Source of the DNA: Amycolatopsis alba DSM 44262
Lineage (GTDB): Bacteria > Actinomycetota > Actinomycetes > Mycobacteriales > Pseudonocardiaceae
DNA length: 64,000 nucleotides
NCBI RefSeq assembly: GCF_000384215.1
Contig: NZ_KB913032.1
Location: 4,171,665 to 4,235,664, forward strand
Direction: 5' to 3'
The stretch's first letter is position 1. Each line of letters begins with the position of its first letter. The notes beneath the pieces were generated by a model. The model worked only from the letters and a program-made list of their open reading frames with translations. It was not told the DNA's origin and did no database searches. Positions 1 through 8,445 of the stretch are shown here, piece after piece. A program made the translations under genes and the position numbers.

Positions 1-1033
1 GAGGTCCGGGGCGGCGCGGGCGGTGGTGATCGCCGCAGGCGGGTTCGTGCCGCTGCTGCTGGCGTTGCTGGTGGCGCCGGGGCTGGTCAAGGACGGCGTG
101 CTCACCGCCGGGGCCGCGCTCGGCGCGCTCGTCTACCTGGCGACGACGATGCAACCGGCGTTGCGGGGGCTGGGCGCGACCGCGAGCACCGTGGTGCTGA
201 GGCTGATCGTCGCGTTGCGACGGCTGGCGGAGACCGCGCAGGCCGAGCCGGAGGCCGACGGCACCGCCGAACCCGACGGGACCGCGATCTACGTGCGCGA
301 CTTGACCTTCAGCTGGGGCGCGGCGGCGGAACCGGTGGTGCGCGGTCTCGACCTGCATCTGCGGCCCGGTGAGCGGCTGGCGGTGGTGGGACCGAGCGGA
401 ATCGGCAAGTCGACACTGGCCGGGCTCCTCACCGGGATGCTCGAACCGCAGGCAGGCCGGGTGCTGCTCGGCGGGGTCCCGGTCCGGGAGATCCCGGCGG
501 CGCTACGGCACCGGCTGGTCGCGCTGATCCCGCAGGAGGCCTACGTCTTCGCGGGGTCCGTGCGGGACAATGTAGGCCTGTTCGCGCAGACCGCGATGGA
601 CGGTGAACTGCTGGCGGCGGTGACGGCCGTCGGCGCGGAACCGCTGGTCACCCGGCTGGGCGGGCTCGACGGCGAGATCGGGCACGGCACGTTGTCCGCC
701 GGTGAGGCGCAGCTGATCGCGCTCGCGCGGGTGTACGCGAGCGACGCGGACGTCATCGTCCTCGACGAGGCGACGTCGCATCTCGACCCGCCCGCCGAAG
801 CCCGCGCGGAACGGGCGTTCGCCGAACGGGGCGGGGTGCTGGTGGTGATCGCGCACCGGCTGACATCGGCGTTGCGCGCGGACCGGGTCCTGGTGATGGA
901 CGGCAAGGAAACGGCGCTGGGCACCCACCTCGAACTCATGGACCGGTCCACGCGCTACGCCCAGCTCATGCACGCATGGTCGCCGCGGCTACCCCAGCCC
1001 AGCGCGCAGTTCTTCCAGCGCGCCCCTGAGTAG
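1..1033 (+). CDS. ABC transporter, permease/ATP-binding fusion (C-terminal part)
   Basis: The gene enters from the left edge in frame 2, so only about the last 343 residues are visible. The first part is hydrophobic and looks like the last membrane segments of an exporter. The ATPase domain follows, with Walker A GPSGIGKST near visible residue 130, a Q-loop (IPQEAYVF), a modified signature LSAGEAQ, Walker B VIVLDEATS and the switch histidine in VIAHRL. This is the half-transporter layout of ABC exporters, membrane domain first and nucleotide-binding domain last. The substrate cannot be told from this fragment. The 3' end overlaps the convergent thioesterase gene by about 45 bp. Confidence 0.9.
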   Translation, partial: RSGAARAVVIAAGGFVPLLLALLVAPGLVKDGVLTAGAALGALVYLATTMQPALRGLGATASTVVLRLIVALRRLAETAQAEPEADGTAEPDGTAIYVRDLTFSWGAAAEPVVRGLDLHLRPGERLAVVGPSGIGKSTLAGLLTGMLEPQAGRVLLGGVPVREIPAALRHRLVALIPQEAYVFAGSVRDNVGLFAQTAMDGELLAAVTAVGAEPLVTRLGGLDGEIGHGTLSAGEAQLIALARVYASDADVIVLDEATSHLDPPAEARAERAFAERGGVLVVIAHRLTSALRADRVLVMDGKETALGTHLELMDRSTRYAQLMHAWSPRLPQPSAQFFQRAPE

Positions 1034-1408
1034 ACCCTCGACGGGAACCGGGCGCCGGGACTCTCGATCGACGAAGACGTGCACGAAACGCCCCTCCGCG
1101 ATCACCGTCTCCTTCGAGTACATCCCGACCTCGTAGCGGACGCTGGACCGGCCGAGGTGGCCCACCCGCAGTCCGACCTCGAGTTCTCCGGGGAACGACA
1201 CCGAAGCGTGGTACTTGCACTGCGATTCCACGCACAGCCCGATGACGCCGCCGGTCTCGATGTCGAGCCCGCCGCGTTCGATCAGCCACGTGTTGATCAC
1301 GGTGTCCATCACCGAATAGTGGACGACGTTGTTGACGTGCCCGTAGACGTCGTTGTCCTTCCACCGCAGCGGAACCGTCTGCCAGTGCGGGTACTCGGCG
1401 TTCACCAC
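989..1408 (-). CDS. Acyl-CoA thioesterase, hotdog fold (4HBT type)
   Basis: A protein of about 139 residues with the 4HBT-type motif WKDNDVYGHVNN near the N-terminus, containing the Asp and the GHVNN turn typical of 4-hydroxybenzoyl-CoA-type thioesterases. It probably hydrolyses a small or medium acyl-CoA in the cytosol. Two GTG codons in tandem (1408 and 1405) could start it. The second gives a 4-bp GTGA overlap with the stop of the upstream dehydrogenase gene, which implies translational coupling in a two-gene operon. The 3' end overlaps the convergent ABC gene. The substrate is unknown. Confidence 0.85.
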   Translation of the reverse strand: MVNAEYPHWQTVPLRWKDNDVYGHVNNVVHYSVMDTVINTWLIERGGLDIETGGVIGLCVESQCKYHASVSFPGELEVGLRVGHLGRSSVRYEVGMYSKETVIAEGRFVHVFVDRESRRPVPVEGLLRGALEELRAGLG

Positions 1409-2688
1409 AGCGTCACCGAATCCCGCAGGATCCCGGCGAGGTCCTCTTCGGACGCCTCACGCGGCGCCGTCGCCAGCAGCCGTTGCTGTTTCACCGTGCC
1501 GGAAACCAGTGAGTCTACATCGGACTCGGCGTAGCCGACGGCGCCGATGCCGTTGGGGATCCCGATCTCCCGCATGATCTGCCGCAGCACCGCGGGCAGG
1601 TGGTCGCGCAGATCGCCCGGCCATTCGTAGTCCGGCGCGAGCAGCCTGGCCACCCGCTCGTGCCGGTCCGGGGCGGCGTCGAAGGTGAACCGGAACGCCG
1701 CGGGCGCGGTCAGCGAGACCGCCATCCCGTGCGGCACCATCGCTTCCTCACCCGGATACCCGGACGGATGAAAGTCCCGGACCTGCCCGGCGATCGGATA
1801 CGCGTTGGCATGCGGGATGTGCACGCCGGCGTTGCCGAAGCCGAGCCCGGCGAACGTCGCCGCGAGCGCCATCGCCTCGCGCGCCTTCAGGTCCGAGCCG
1901 TCCCGCACAGCCGCGGGCAGCGCCCACGACAGCAGCCGCAGCGACTGCTCGGCGAACATGTCGGCCAGCGGATTCGAGCCACAGTAAGGAACCCGGTCCT
2001 CGGGTCGCTTCCGGTCGAACTCGGTGTACGGCTTGGCGGTGTAGCTTTCCGCGGCATGGCAAAGGATGTCCATCCCGCTCGCGGCGGTGACCTCCGGCGG
2101 CTGCGACACGGTCAGCCTCGGGTCGACCACGGCGAGGCTCGGCCGCAGCCGGAGATGGCTGATGCCGCTCTTCACTCGCAGTGACAACACGTCCAGCACG
2201 CAGACCGTGGTGCTCTCCGAGCCGGTCCCGGTGGTGGTCGGCACCGCGACCAGCGGTTTCAGCGGCGCGCTCGGCGCCCGGCCGCCGCCGACCGGGGCGT
2301 TGACGTAGTCCAGCAGGTCGCCGTCGTTGCTGGTCAGCAGGTTTACCGCCTTGGCGGTGTCGATGGCCGATCCGCCACCGACGGCGACGAAGGCGTCCCA
2401 CTCGCCCTGCCCGCGGGCGAAGTCGACGGCCTTCCGCATGCTGACGTCGGTCGGCTCGACATGCACGCCGTCGAAGACGACCGCTTCAATGCCGTACGTC
2501 TCGATGCCTTCGGCGATCCGTTGTGGCCAGCCCGTGGCGGCGACGTCGGCGTCGGTCAGGACGAGTACCCGGCGGGCGCCGTACTGCGTGAGGTCGTAGC
2601 CGATCTCATCACTCGATCCGGTGCCGTATTTCAAGGCCGGGGCCCCGTAAGTGAAAACAGTTTCACGTCCGGCGGTGGCTGAGGTCAC
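1402..2688 (-). CDS. Iron-containing alcohol dehydrogenase / hydroxyacid-oxoacid transhydrogenase family
   Basis: About 428 residues. GGGSAIDTAKAVNLL is the nucleotide-binding loop of iron-type (group III) alcohol dehydrogenases. The metal-site region is GMDILCHAAESYTAKPY and the later histidine pair is in NAGVHIPHANAYPIAG. The long N-terminal lead and the extended middle resemble hydroxyacid-oxoacid transhydrogenase (ADHFE1/HOT), which moves a hydride between a hydroxyacid such as 4-hydroxybutyrate and 2-oxoglutarate. The start is placed at the GTG at 2688, nine bases after a GGGAG ribosome site; a longer reading to 2784 lacks such support. It is coupled to the thioesterase downstream. The exact substrate is an inference. 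Confidence 0.85.
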   Translation of the reverse strand: MTSATAGRETVFTYGAPALKYGTGSSDEIGYDLTQYGARRVLVLTDADVAATGWPQRIAEGIETYGIEAVVFDGVHVEPTDVSMRKAVDFARGQGEWDAFVAVGGGSAIDTAKAVNLLTSNDGDLLDYVNAPVGGGRAPSAPLKPLVAVPTTTGTGSESTTVCVLDVLSLRVKSGISHLRLRPSLAVVDPRLTVSQPPEVTAASGMDILCHAAESYTAKPYTEFDRKRPEDRVPYCGSNPLADMFAEQSLRLLSWALPAAVRDGSDLKAREAMALAATFAGLGFGNAGVHIPHANAYPIAGQVRDFHPSGYPGEEAMVPHGMAVSLTAPAAFRFTFDAAPDRHERVARLLAPDYEWPGDLRDHLPAVLRQIMREIGIPNGIGAVGYAESDVDSLVSGTVKQQRLLATAPREASEEDLAGILRDSVTLW

Positions 2689-2843
2689 GTTTTCGTGCTC
2701 CCTTGCTCGAACACGTTCCGATATCGGACATTCCGCCGCTCCGGGGTTGCCGGAATCGGAAGATCGCTTGACGGCACCGATCACCGCCCGCCTAAGCTCA
2801 TCTCATTAGATACCAACCGGGAGCGTCCGTCGCCCAGACGGCC

Positions 2844-4466
2844 GTGCGGATCCTGACCGAGGCGCAGATCCACCGCGTGTACGCGGTGGCGGGTGAGTCC
2901 TTCCTGGATCTGCTCGACGCGCTGCAGCGCGAGCGGTCGATCACCTTCGTTTCGGCGAGGCACGACTCCGGCGCCGCCTTCATGGCCGAGGCCGAGGGCA
3001 AGCTCACCGAACATCCGGCGGTACTGCTGGCAGGCCGGGGGCCGAACGCGGCGAACCTCGCGATCGGCGTCTCGACGGCGTACCAGGACGAGAGCCCGAT
3101 GGTCGTCCTCCTGGAGAACCCGCCGTCCAGCCCCGGCCCGACCAGCGAGCTGCCCACCGCGGACCTGACCGCGATGTTCGAGCCGATCGTCAAGTGGACC
3201 GGCCGCGCGGAATCCCCGGACGAGGTCCCCGGCCTGCTGGTCGAGGCGCTGACCCGCTGCCGGGAAGGGCGGCCGGGGCCCACCGTCGTCGCCGTCCCCG
3301 CCGACTTCTGGGGTGTCCCGTTCGATTCGGCGAAACCGGTCGCCGCCGTCAAGGCGCCCGCCACCGGCGCGCTCGGCCGGACCGCCGAGGCGGTCGCGCA
3401 GCTGGTCGACGAGGCCCGCTACCCGGTGGTGATCGTCGGCGGCCGGGCCCGCGCGGCACGGGAAGAGCTGATCGCCGTCGCCGACGAACTCGCGCTCCCG
3501 GTGTACAACGCGTTCCGCCGTCAGGACGCCTTCCCCGAGAACCACGCGCGCTACGCCGGCCACCTCGGCATCGGCATCCCCGCGCGGCAGCTCGACGCGC
3601 TGGAGCGCGCCGACCTGGTGCTCGCGCTGGGCACGCAGCTCGACGAGGTCACCACCCAGTGCTTCCGCTACCCGACGCCGTCGCAGACGCTGGTGCTGGT
3701 CGGCACCGGGATCGAGCCCGCCCGGCGCGGCGGCCTGACCTTCCGGGTCGACTCCGAGGTCGAGCCGTTCCTGCGAGAACTGCGTGACGTCGCCTCGCCA
3801 CGACAGCGGCGCGCGTCGGCCGCGAACGCCGCCGTGCACACCTTCATGACGCCGCCCGACACCAGCGGCGCCACCCGCGTCCACCCCGCCGACGTCATCC
3901 GCGCGGTGCGCAAACTCGCACCCGAAGACGCGATCGTGACCAGCGACGCGGGCAACTTCGCCCAGTTCATGCACCGTTACTGGTGCTTCACCGCACCACG
4001 CAGTCAGCTCGGCCCGAGCAACGCGGCCATGGGGTACGCGGTCCCCGCGGCGGTCGCGGCGAAACTCGCCGAGCCGCGCCGGACGGTGATCGCGATGGTC
4101 GGCGACGGCGGCGCGCTGATGACCGGGCAAGAGATCGAGACCGCCGTCCGCTACCGGGTGCCGGTGACCGTCCTGGTGTTCCAGAACGGACTGCACGGTC
4201 CGCTCGCGGTGCACCAGGCGCGCAAGCACGGGCGGCTGTCCGGGGTCACCGTCCCCGTCACCGACTTCGCGTCGTGGGCACGGGGGCTCGGCGCCGCCGG
4301 GTACACCGTGGACGACCGCGAGCAGCTGGAGCCGATCATCGCGAGCGCGCTGGTCCGGCAACGGCCGTGCGTGATCGACATCAGGACGGATCCGGACGTG
4401 GTGACCCCGGACATCCGGCTGACGAGCCTGCTGGGCGCCGCGAGGCCGCAGCAGGGGCAGCAGTAG
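2844..4466 (+). CDS. Thiamine-diphosphate-dependent enzyme, acetolactate synthase-like
   Basis: About 540 residues with the three-domain layout of the acetolactate synthase / benzoylformate decarboxylase family: an N-terminal pyrimidine-binding domain, a central domain around residues 190-320, and a C-terminal ThDP-binding domain with the GDG...N motif (MVGDGGALMTGQE to VFQNG). The normally conserved RHE triplet that carries the activating glutamate reads RHD (SARHDSGAAF), so the key Glu is Asp. GTG at 2844 is the only canonical start in the frame, but similarity-like sequence continues about five codons upstream and the GGGAG site at 2819 is too far away, so the true start is uncertain. It is divergent from the iron-dependent dehydrogenase. 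The substrate is unknown. Confidence 0.85.
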   Translation: MRILTEAQIHRVYAVAGESFLDLLDALQRERSITFVSARHDSGAAFMAEAEGKLTEHPAVLLAGRGPNAANLAIGVSTAYQDESPMVVLLENPPSSPGPTSELPTADLTAMFEPIVKWTGRAESPDEVPGLLVEALTRCREGRPGPTVVAVPADFWGVPFDSAKPVAAVKAPATGALGRTAEAVAQLVDEARYPVVIVGGRARAAREELIAVADELALPVYNAFRRQDAFPENHARYAGHLGIGIPARQLDALERADLVLALGTQLDEVTTQCFRYPTPSQTLVLVGTGIEPARRGGLTFRVDSEVEPFLRELRDVASPRQRRASAANAAVHTFMTPPDTSGATRVHPADVIRAVRKLAPEDAIVTSDAGNFAQFMHRYWCFTAPRSQLGPSNAAMGYAVPAAVAAKLAEPRRTVIAMVGDGGALMTGQEIETAVRYRVPVTVLVFQNGLHGPLAVHQARKHGRLSGVTVPVTDFASWARGLGAAGYTVDDREQLEPIIASALVRQRPCVIDIRTDPDVVTPDIRLTSLLGAARPQQGQQ

Positions 4467-4701
4467 GGGCGCGGTTTTCTCAGGGGATACACAGAAACCC
4501 TTGTGGCGTCGCCTTCACCTGCTCCAAAGGGTGGGAACGAGATGACGACTCGGCCGACATTCGGTCGCGGAGACCGGATTTTGTCGGTCGGCCGTGGCAC
4601 AATCGCCGCAACACCGAGAGTCCGATAAGGACCGGAGTGATCACCGGTGGGGTTGTTGGCACGCAAGTACATCGCACGTTGTGTTGACACTGGGAGAAAA
4701 C

Positions 4702-4872
4702 ATGGCTGACGAGACGAAGCCACAGGACAGGTCCGTTTCCGGCGTGGTGCCGGTGCTGTTCAGCGCGGACGCGGAGACCCACGACATCGCCGTCGTGGCC
4801 ACGAACCGGGAGGCGTTGCGCCGTTCGCCGTTCGGCGCCGAAGTACCGTTGCGCGCGGCCAGCGGCGAATAG
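4702..4872 (+). CDS. Small hypothetical protein (56 aa)
   Basis: ATG at 4702 follows a clean GGGAG site with five-base spacing. The product is soluble, acidic at the N-terminus (MADETKPQD), with a central [18 protein letters not shown] stretch and no membrane segment or metal motif. It stands alone between the ThDP enzyme and the cold-shock gene. The ribosome site and codon pattern support it as real, but I do not recognise the family. Confidence 0.6.
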   Translation: MADETKPQDRSVSGVVPVLFSADAETHDIAVVATNREALRRSPFGAEVPLRAASGE

Positions 4873-4959
4873 CTGGGCCGAACAGGGTACAGTGCGGCTG
4901 CGCACACCCGAGTGAAGGTCCTTGTCGGGCCGCTTGTGGTGTGCTTTACTGCTCCAGGT

Positions 4960-5105
4960 CTCGATTTTTGTGTTCGTGTTGGTTCACGCTCGCAGAACTC
5001 AGCGGGCGTAGTGTCTCCTCGTGTTTCCGGGGAAGCAAACCGTCTGGTCATGACTCGGGCTGCCGACGTGGCTTCCTGTTTGTTTGTGTTGCATATGGAG
5101 ATTTT
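4960..5105 (+). promoter_or_regulatory. Long 5' leader of cold-shock gene with conserved stem-loop
   Basis: About 145 bases lie between a probable -10 (TACTGC near 4947) and the cold-shock start. The leader contains TGTTCGTG, then a TTCAC loop, then CGCAGAACT (about 4971-4998). It can fold as GUUC/GAAC, a one-base A bulge, then GUG/CGC. The same element, with an A to G change in the bulge, is in the leader of the second cold-shock gene. A role as an RNA switch or mRNA-stability element is an inference. Confidence 0.55.
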
Positions 5106-5309
5106 ATGACTCAGGGCACTGTGAAGTGGTTCAACTCCGAGAAGGGGTTCGGCTTCATCACTCCCGACAACGGCGGCGGCGACGTCTTCGTGCACTACAG
5201 CGAGATCAAGGGCAACGGTTTCCGTACCCTCGAGGAGAACGCCCGCGTGGAGTTCGAAATCGGGCAGGGCGCGAAGGGTCCGCAGGCCACCTCGGTCACC
5301 GTGATCTGA
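5106..5309 (+). CDS. Cold-shock protein, CspA family
   Basis: 67 residues, the standard length. It opens [18 protein letters not shown], which holds the RNP-1-like KGFGFI motif, and continues with DVFVHYSEI, the RNP-2-like motif. It is a single OB-fold domain that binds single-stranded RNA and DNA and acts as an RNA chaperone. ATG at 5106 is preceded by GGAG with five-base spacing. A strong intrinsic terminator follows directly, so it is a one-gene transcript with a long leader. A paralogue lies at 22464-22667. Confidence 0.97.
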   Translation: MTQGTVKWFNSEKGFGFITPDNGGGDVFVHYSEIKGNGFRTLEENARVEFEIGQGAKGPQATSVTVI

Positions 5310-5322
5310 TCCAGGTTTTCGA

Positions 5323-5365
5323 AGCAGGGCCGCCGTCCCCTCGGGGAGGCGGCCCTGCTGCTTTT
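5323..5365 (+). terminator. Intrinsic terminator of the cold-shock gene
   Basis: A 12-bp perfect stem, AGCAGGGCCGCC paired with GGCGGCCCTGCT, closes a 13-base loop and is followed by GCTTTT, just 13 bases after the stop codon. Confidence 0.92.
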
Positions 5366-5491
5366 CCACGGTCGGACTGACCAAAATGGCCTTGTTCACA
5401 CTGCAAGTCGTGATGCAACGTCGTGCAACTCTTTCTTTCCCGGCCCTGACGTCGTTTCCTTATAGGGACTTGGCGCGGCAGCGGAGGACAT

Positions 5492-6373
5492 GTGGGCGAA
5501 GCGGTTGCGGGGATCGTGGCGAACCCCGCTTCGGAGCGTGACATCCAGAGCCTGCGCTCGGCACTCCGCGTGGCCGGGGTCGGCCGGGTGATGGTGTGGA
5601 CCGAGGCGGGGAAGATCATCGGCACCGTCCGCCGGATGGTGGACGCGGGCGCGAGCGTGGTCATCTGCCTGGGTGACGACGGCCTGATGCGGGCCGCCGC
5701 GGCCGCCTGCGGCGACGTCCCGCTGCTCATGCTGCCGACCGGCAGCACCGACACGCTGCCCGAGCCCACCGTCGCCGGGCTCGCCGCGGGCCTGCTGGCC
5801 ACCCATCAGGTGGACGCGGACCTGGTCACGAACCGTGCGACCATCCTCGAAGTCGTCACGAAGGCCCGCCGCGAGATCGCCCTGAACGACGTCAGCGTGT
5901 GTTCGGAGAGCCGGTGGGATCCCGCGTCGCTGACCGAGCTGTACTGCACGTTCGCCGTACCGGACGGCATCGGGCTGTCGAGTATCCCCGGACGGCTGTG
6001 CCCCAGCCCCAAGTCCACTGTGGACGGCGTCGCGGTCTCGCTCGGACCGGTCGAGGAGACACCGTACGTCGTGCAGGCGCCGATCGCGCCCGGCGAAGTC
6101 CGGTCGGTGGGTGTCCGGGGCTGGAGCGTGCTGGATCCCGGCGTCCGCGTCGACCTCGCCGCCGGCGGTGGTTCCATCGCGCTCGACGGCCAGCCGCATT
6201 TCGTGCTCAGGCCGGGAGAGAGCGCTTTCGTCGAGCTCAAGCCCGACGGTCCGTGGTGCGTCGACGTCCGTGCCGTGATGGCCGAGGCCACCAGGACCGG
6301 CCTGCTGCTGGGACGACGGCCGCAGGGGGCCTTTCCCAAGTACCACCTGGCGGACGCGCCCTTCACCGGGTGA
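5492..6373 (+). CDS. AcoX / ATP-NAD kinase-like protein
   Basis: 293 residues. The N-terminal half resembles the ATP-NAD kinase/AcoX fold: IVANPAS at the start and a glycine-rich segment, CLGDDGLMRAAAAACG, followed by LLMLPTGSTDTLPE. The nucleotide motif usually reads GGDGT and the second motif P-G-T-K-N, and both are changed here, so NAD kinase activity is doubtful. The C-terminal half is a beta-rich domain. The start is GTG at 5492, four bases after GGAGG. The gene stands alone downstream of the cold-shock terminator. The role is not known. Confidence 0.6.
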   Translation: MGEAVAGIVANPASERDIQSLRSALRVAGVGRVMVWTEAGKIIGTVRRMVDAGASVVICLGDDGLMRAAAAACGDVPLLMLPTGSTDTLPEPTVAGLAAGLLATHQVDADLVTNRATILEVVTKARREIALNDVSVCSESRWDPASLTELYCTFAVPDGIGLSSIPGRLCPSPKSTVDGVAVSLGPVEETPYVVQAPIAPGEVRSVGVRGWSVLDPGVRVDLAAGGGSIALDGQPHFVLRPGESAFVELKPDGPWCVDVRAVMAEATRTGLLLGRRPQGAFPKYHLADAPFTG

Positions 6374-6438
6374 GCCGCGCCTGAACCTCCACCCCCGGCT
6401 CAACCCGGCGACGGTCCCGGTCCACCCCTCGGCGTGCC

Positions 6439-6451
6439 TAACGTTCGATCC
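6439..6451 (+). promoter_or_regulatory. Leaderless -10 element for the 40-aa membrane peptide
   Basis: TAACGT (6439-6444) fits the actinobacterial TANNNT -10 and lies seven bases before the ATG at 6452. There is no ribosome site, so transcription and translation probably begin at the same base. Confidence 0.45.
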
Positions 6452-6574
6452 ATGGGAAAAATGAACGTGAAAGGCCTGTTGGGGCTGGTAGTCATCGGTG
6501 TCGTCGTCCTGCTGGGGTTCCTGGCGTATCGCCTGATCCTGGTCGAGATGATCACGCGGCTGAGCGATCACTGA
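6452..6574 (+). CDS. Small single-pass membrane peptide (40 aa)
   Basis: It reads MGKMNVKG, then an uninterrupted hydrophobic helix of about 22 residues (LLGLVVIGVVVLLGFLAY), then a short charged tail ending RLSDH. It has a leaderless-type -10 and no ribosome site at the first ATG; the second ATG at 6461 is an alternative start. It ends eight bases before the histidine kinase start, so it is the first gene of that operon. A role as a sensor accessory is inference from position only. Confidence 0.6.
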   Translation: MGKMNVKGLLGLVVIGVVVLLGFLAYRLILVEMITRLSDH

Positions 6575-6582
6575 GGGGGACG

Positions 6583-7704
6583 ATGGGGAAACGTGAAAGG
6601 CCGCTCCTGCCGGACACGATCGCGCCGAGCTGGCTGGTCGTCCAGCTGCTCGGCACGGCCGCGGTCGTGGTGGTGCTGCTGACCGCACGCGAGTCCAGTG
6701 CCTGGATCTGGGCGGCGTACGGCGTCTGCGGGGCCGGCTGGCTGGGCTTCGTGGCGGCCTCCCCGCGCTTCCCTCGGACGGCGACCGTGCTGCTCGCGGT
6801 GGCGAGCGTCGCGCCGTCGATCGCGCTCGGCTGGGCGGAGGACTCCTCCGCCATCGTGCTGGCGGTGGTCACGGTCAGCCGGTTCGCCACCCTGACCGAG
6901 CCGTCGGTGGCCGCCATCCTGGGGGTGGTGGGGCTCGACGCGAGCCTCGCGGCGGTCACCGGCCTGGTCGCGGGCGCGTCCGAACCGCTGGTGTTCGGCA
7001 ACGTCGGCGTGTTGCTCGTGCTGATGCTGCTGGGGCTGAACCGGCGGCAGTACGAGGTGCAGGCGGCGCAGGCGGCCGCCCTGCTGGAGCAGACCAAGCT
7101 GGCGCAGAGCGAACACACGCGGGCGGCCGCGCTCGACGAGCGCACCCGCATCGCCAGGGAGATCCACGACGTCCTCGCGCATTCGCTGGGGGCGCTGGGG
7201 ATCCATCTGGAGGTCGCCGAGGCCCTGCTGGCCGAGAAGTCCGATGTGGACGGTGCGCTCGGCAGGGTCCGGTTGTCCCGCCGGCTGGCGGCGGACGGGC
7301 TCGCCGAGGCGCGTGACGCCGTCGCGGCCTTGCGCAGCGACGTCCCTTCGCTGGCCAAAGCCTTGCGCCAGTTGGCGGACGCGCACCACGACGGGGTGAG
7401 CTTCGAGGTCTCGGGGGAGCAGCGGCCGCTGCCGTCCGCCCAGGTGGTCTCGCTGGTGGGGGTCGCACGGGAGGCGTTGACCAACGCGGCCAAGCACGCT
7501 TCCGGGCGGCCGGTGTCGCTCCGGCTGCTCTTCACCCCGTCGGAGGTCCGCTTGCGGGTGTGGAACGACCTCGGTGAAACCGTCGAGGACACCGGCGGTT
7601 TCGGTCTCACCGGGATGAGGGAGCGGCTCGCGCTCGCCGGTGGCACGCTGACCGCGGGCCCGGACGACGGGCGCTGGACGGTGGAGGCGGTGGTGCGGGC
7701 GTGA
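6583..7704 (+). CDS. Sensor histidine kinase, NarL/DesK type
   Basis: 373 residues. The first about 155 form several membrane helices with little outside the membrane, then a short coiled linker and a HisKA_3 dimerisation helix with RIAREIHDVLAHSLGALG. The phospho-acceptor is His195. The HATPase_c domain follows, with the N box EALTNAAKHA and a G box GFGLTGMRERLALAGG. The kinase would autophosphorylate and pass phosphate to the regulator encoded next. ATG at 6583 has a GGGGGA ribosome site. It overlaps the regulator gene by 4 bp. The signal is unknown; the sensor part sits almost wholly in the membrane. Confidence 0.95.
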   Translation: MGKRERPLLPDTIAPSWLVVQLLGTAAVVVVLLTARESSAWIWAAYGVCGAGWLGFVAASPRFPRTATVLLAVASVAPSIALGWAEDSSAIVLAVVTVSRFATLTEPSVAAILGVVGLDASLAAVTGLVAGASEPLVFGNVGVLLVLMLLGLNRRQYEVQAAQAAALLEQTKLAQSEHTRAAALDERTRIAREIHDVLAHSLGALGIHLEVAEALLAEKSDVDGALGRVRLSRRLAADGLAEARDAVAALRSDVPSLAKALRQLADAHHDGVSFEVSGEQRPLPSAQVVSLVGVAREALTNAAKHASGRPVSLRLLFTPSEVRLRVWNDLGETVEDTGGFGLTGMRERLALAGGTLTAGPDDGRWTVEAVVRA

Positions 7705-8339
7705 TCCGGGTGGTCGTGGTCGATGACCAGCAGGTCATGCGGGAAGGGCTCGTCGCGTTGCTCGGGCTGATCGACGGGGTCGAGGTCGCCGGCTCCGCGG
7801 GCGACGGACGGCAGGCGCTCGACCTGCTCCGCCACACCGCGGCCGACGTCGTGCTGATGGACCTGCGCATGCCAGTCCTGGACGGCGTGGCCGCGACCAG
7901 GCTGCTCAAACGCGATCACCCGGATGTCGCAGTCGTCGTCCTCACGACGTACGCGGACGACGCTTCGATCGCCGACGCGTTGCGAGCCGGCGCCCGCGGC
8001 TACCTGACCAAGGACGCCGGCCGCGCCGAGATCGGGGCGGCCGTCCGCTCCGCCGCCAACGGGCAGGCGATCTTCGCCGCCGAAGTGTCCGACAGGCTCG
8101 TCGCCGCGCTCGAATCGAGAACGGTCACCCGTGCCAAGGCCGAACTCCCGGACGGCCTCACCGCACGCGAAGCCGAAGTGCTCGGCCTCATCGCGCGCGG
8201 GTTGTCCAATCCGGAAATCGCCGCCGAGCTGTTCATCGGCGAGGCCACCGTGAAAAGCCACATCAACCACACCTTCGCGAAGATCGGTGTGCGCAATCGT
8301 GCGGAGGCCGTGCGGTACGGCCTGGAAAAAGGCCTCTGA
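7701..8339 (+). CDS. Response regulator, NarL/LuxR type
   Basis: 212 residues. The receiver domain carries the acidic pair VVDDQ, the phosphorylation site Asp54 in VLMDLRMP, the switch Thr in VLTTYAD and Lys in YLTKDAG. A C-terminal LuxR helix-turn-helix follows (LTAREAEVLGLIARGLSNPE to TVKSHINHTFAKIGVRNRAE). GTG at 7701 overlaps the kinase stop as GTGA, so the two are coupled. It is a cognate pair that presumably regulates the upstream membrane peptide or targets elsewhere. Confidence 0.96.
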   Translation: MIRVVVVDDQQVMREGLVALLGLIDGVEVAGSAGDGRQALDLLRHTAADVVLMDLRMPVLDGVAATRLLKRDHPDVAVVVLTTYADDASIADALRAGARGYLTKDAGRAEIGAAVRSAANGQAIFAAEVSDRLVAALESRTVTRAKAELPDGLTAREAEVLGLIARGLSNPEIAAELFIGEATVKSHINHTFAKIGVRNRAEAVRYGLEKGL

Positions 8340-8445
8340 ACCAGCCGGGAGATCACGTGCCGATGACACACCCCGGTGTCACTGGCTGCACCGATCCCGA
8401 CTCGGATACCTTCTTTGCGGGTAGAGCCAATGGGGAGGATCGGCG

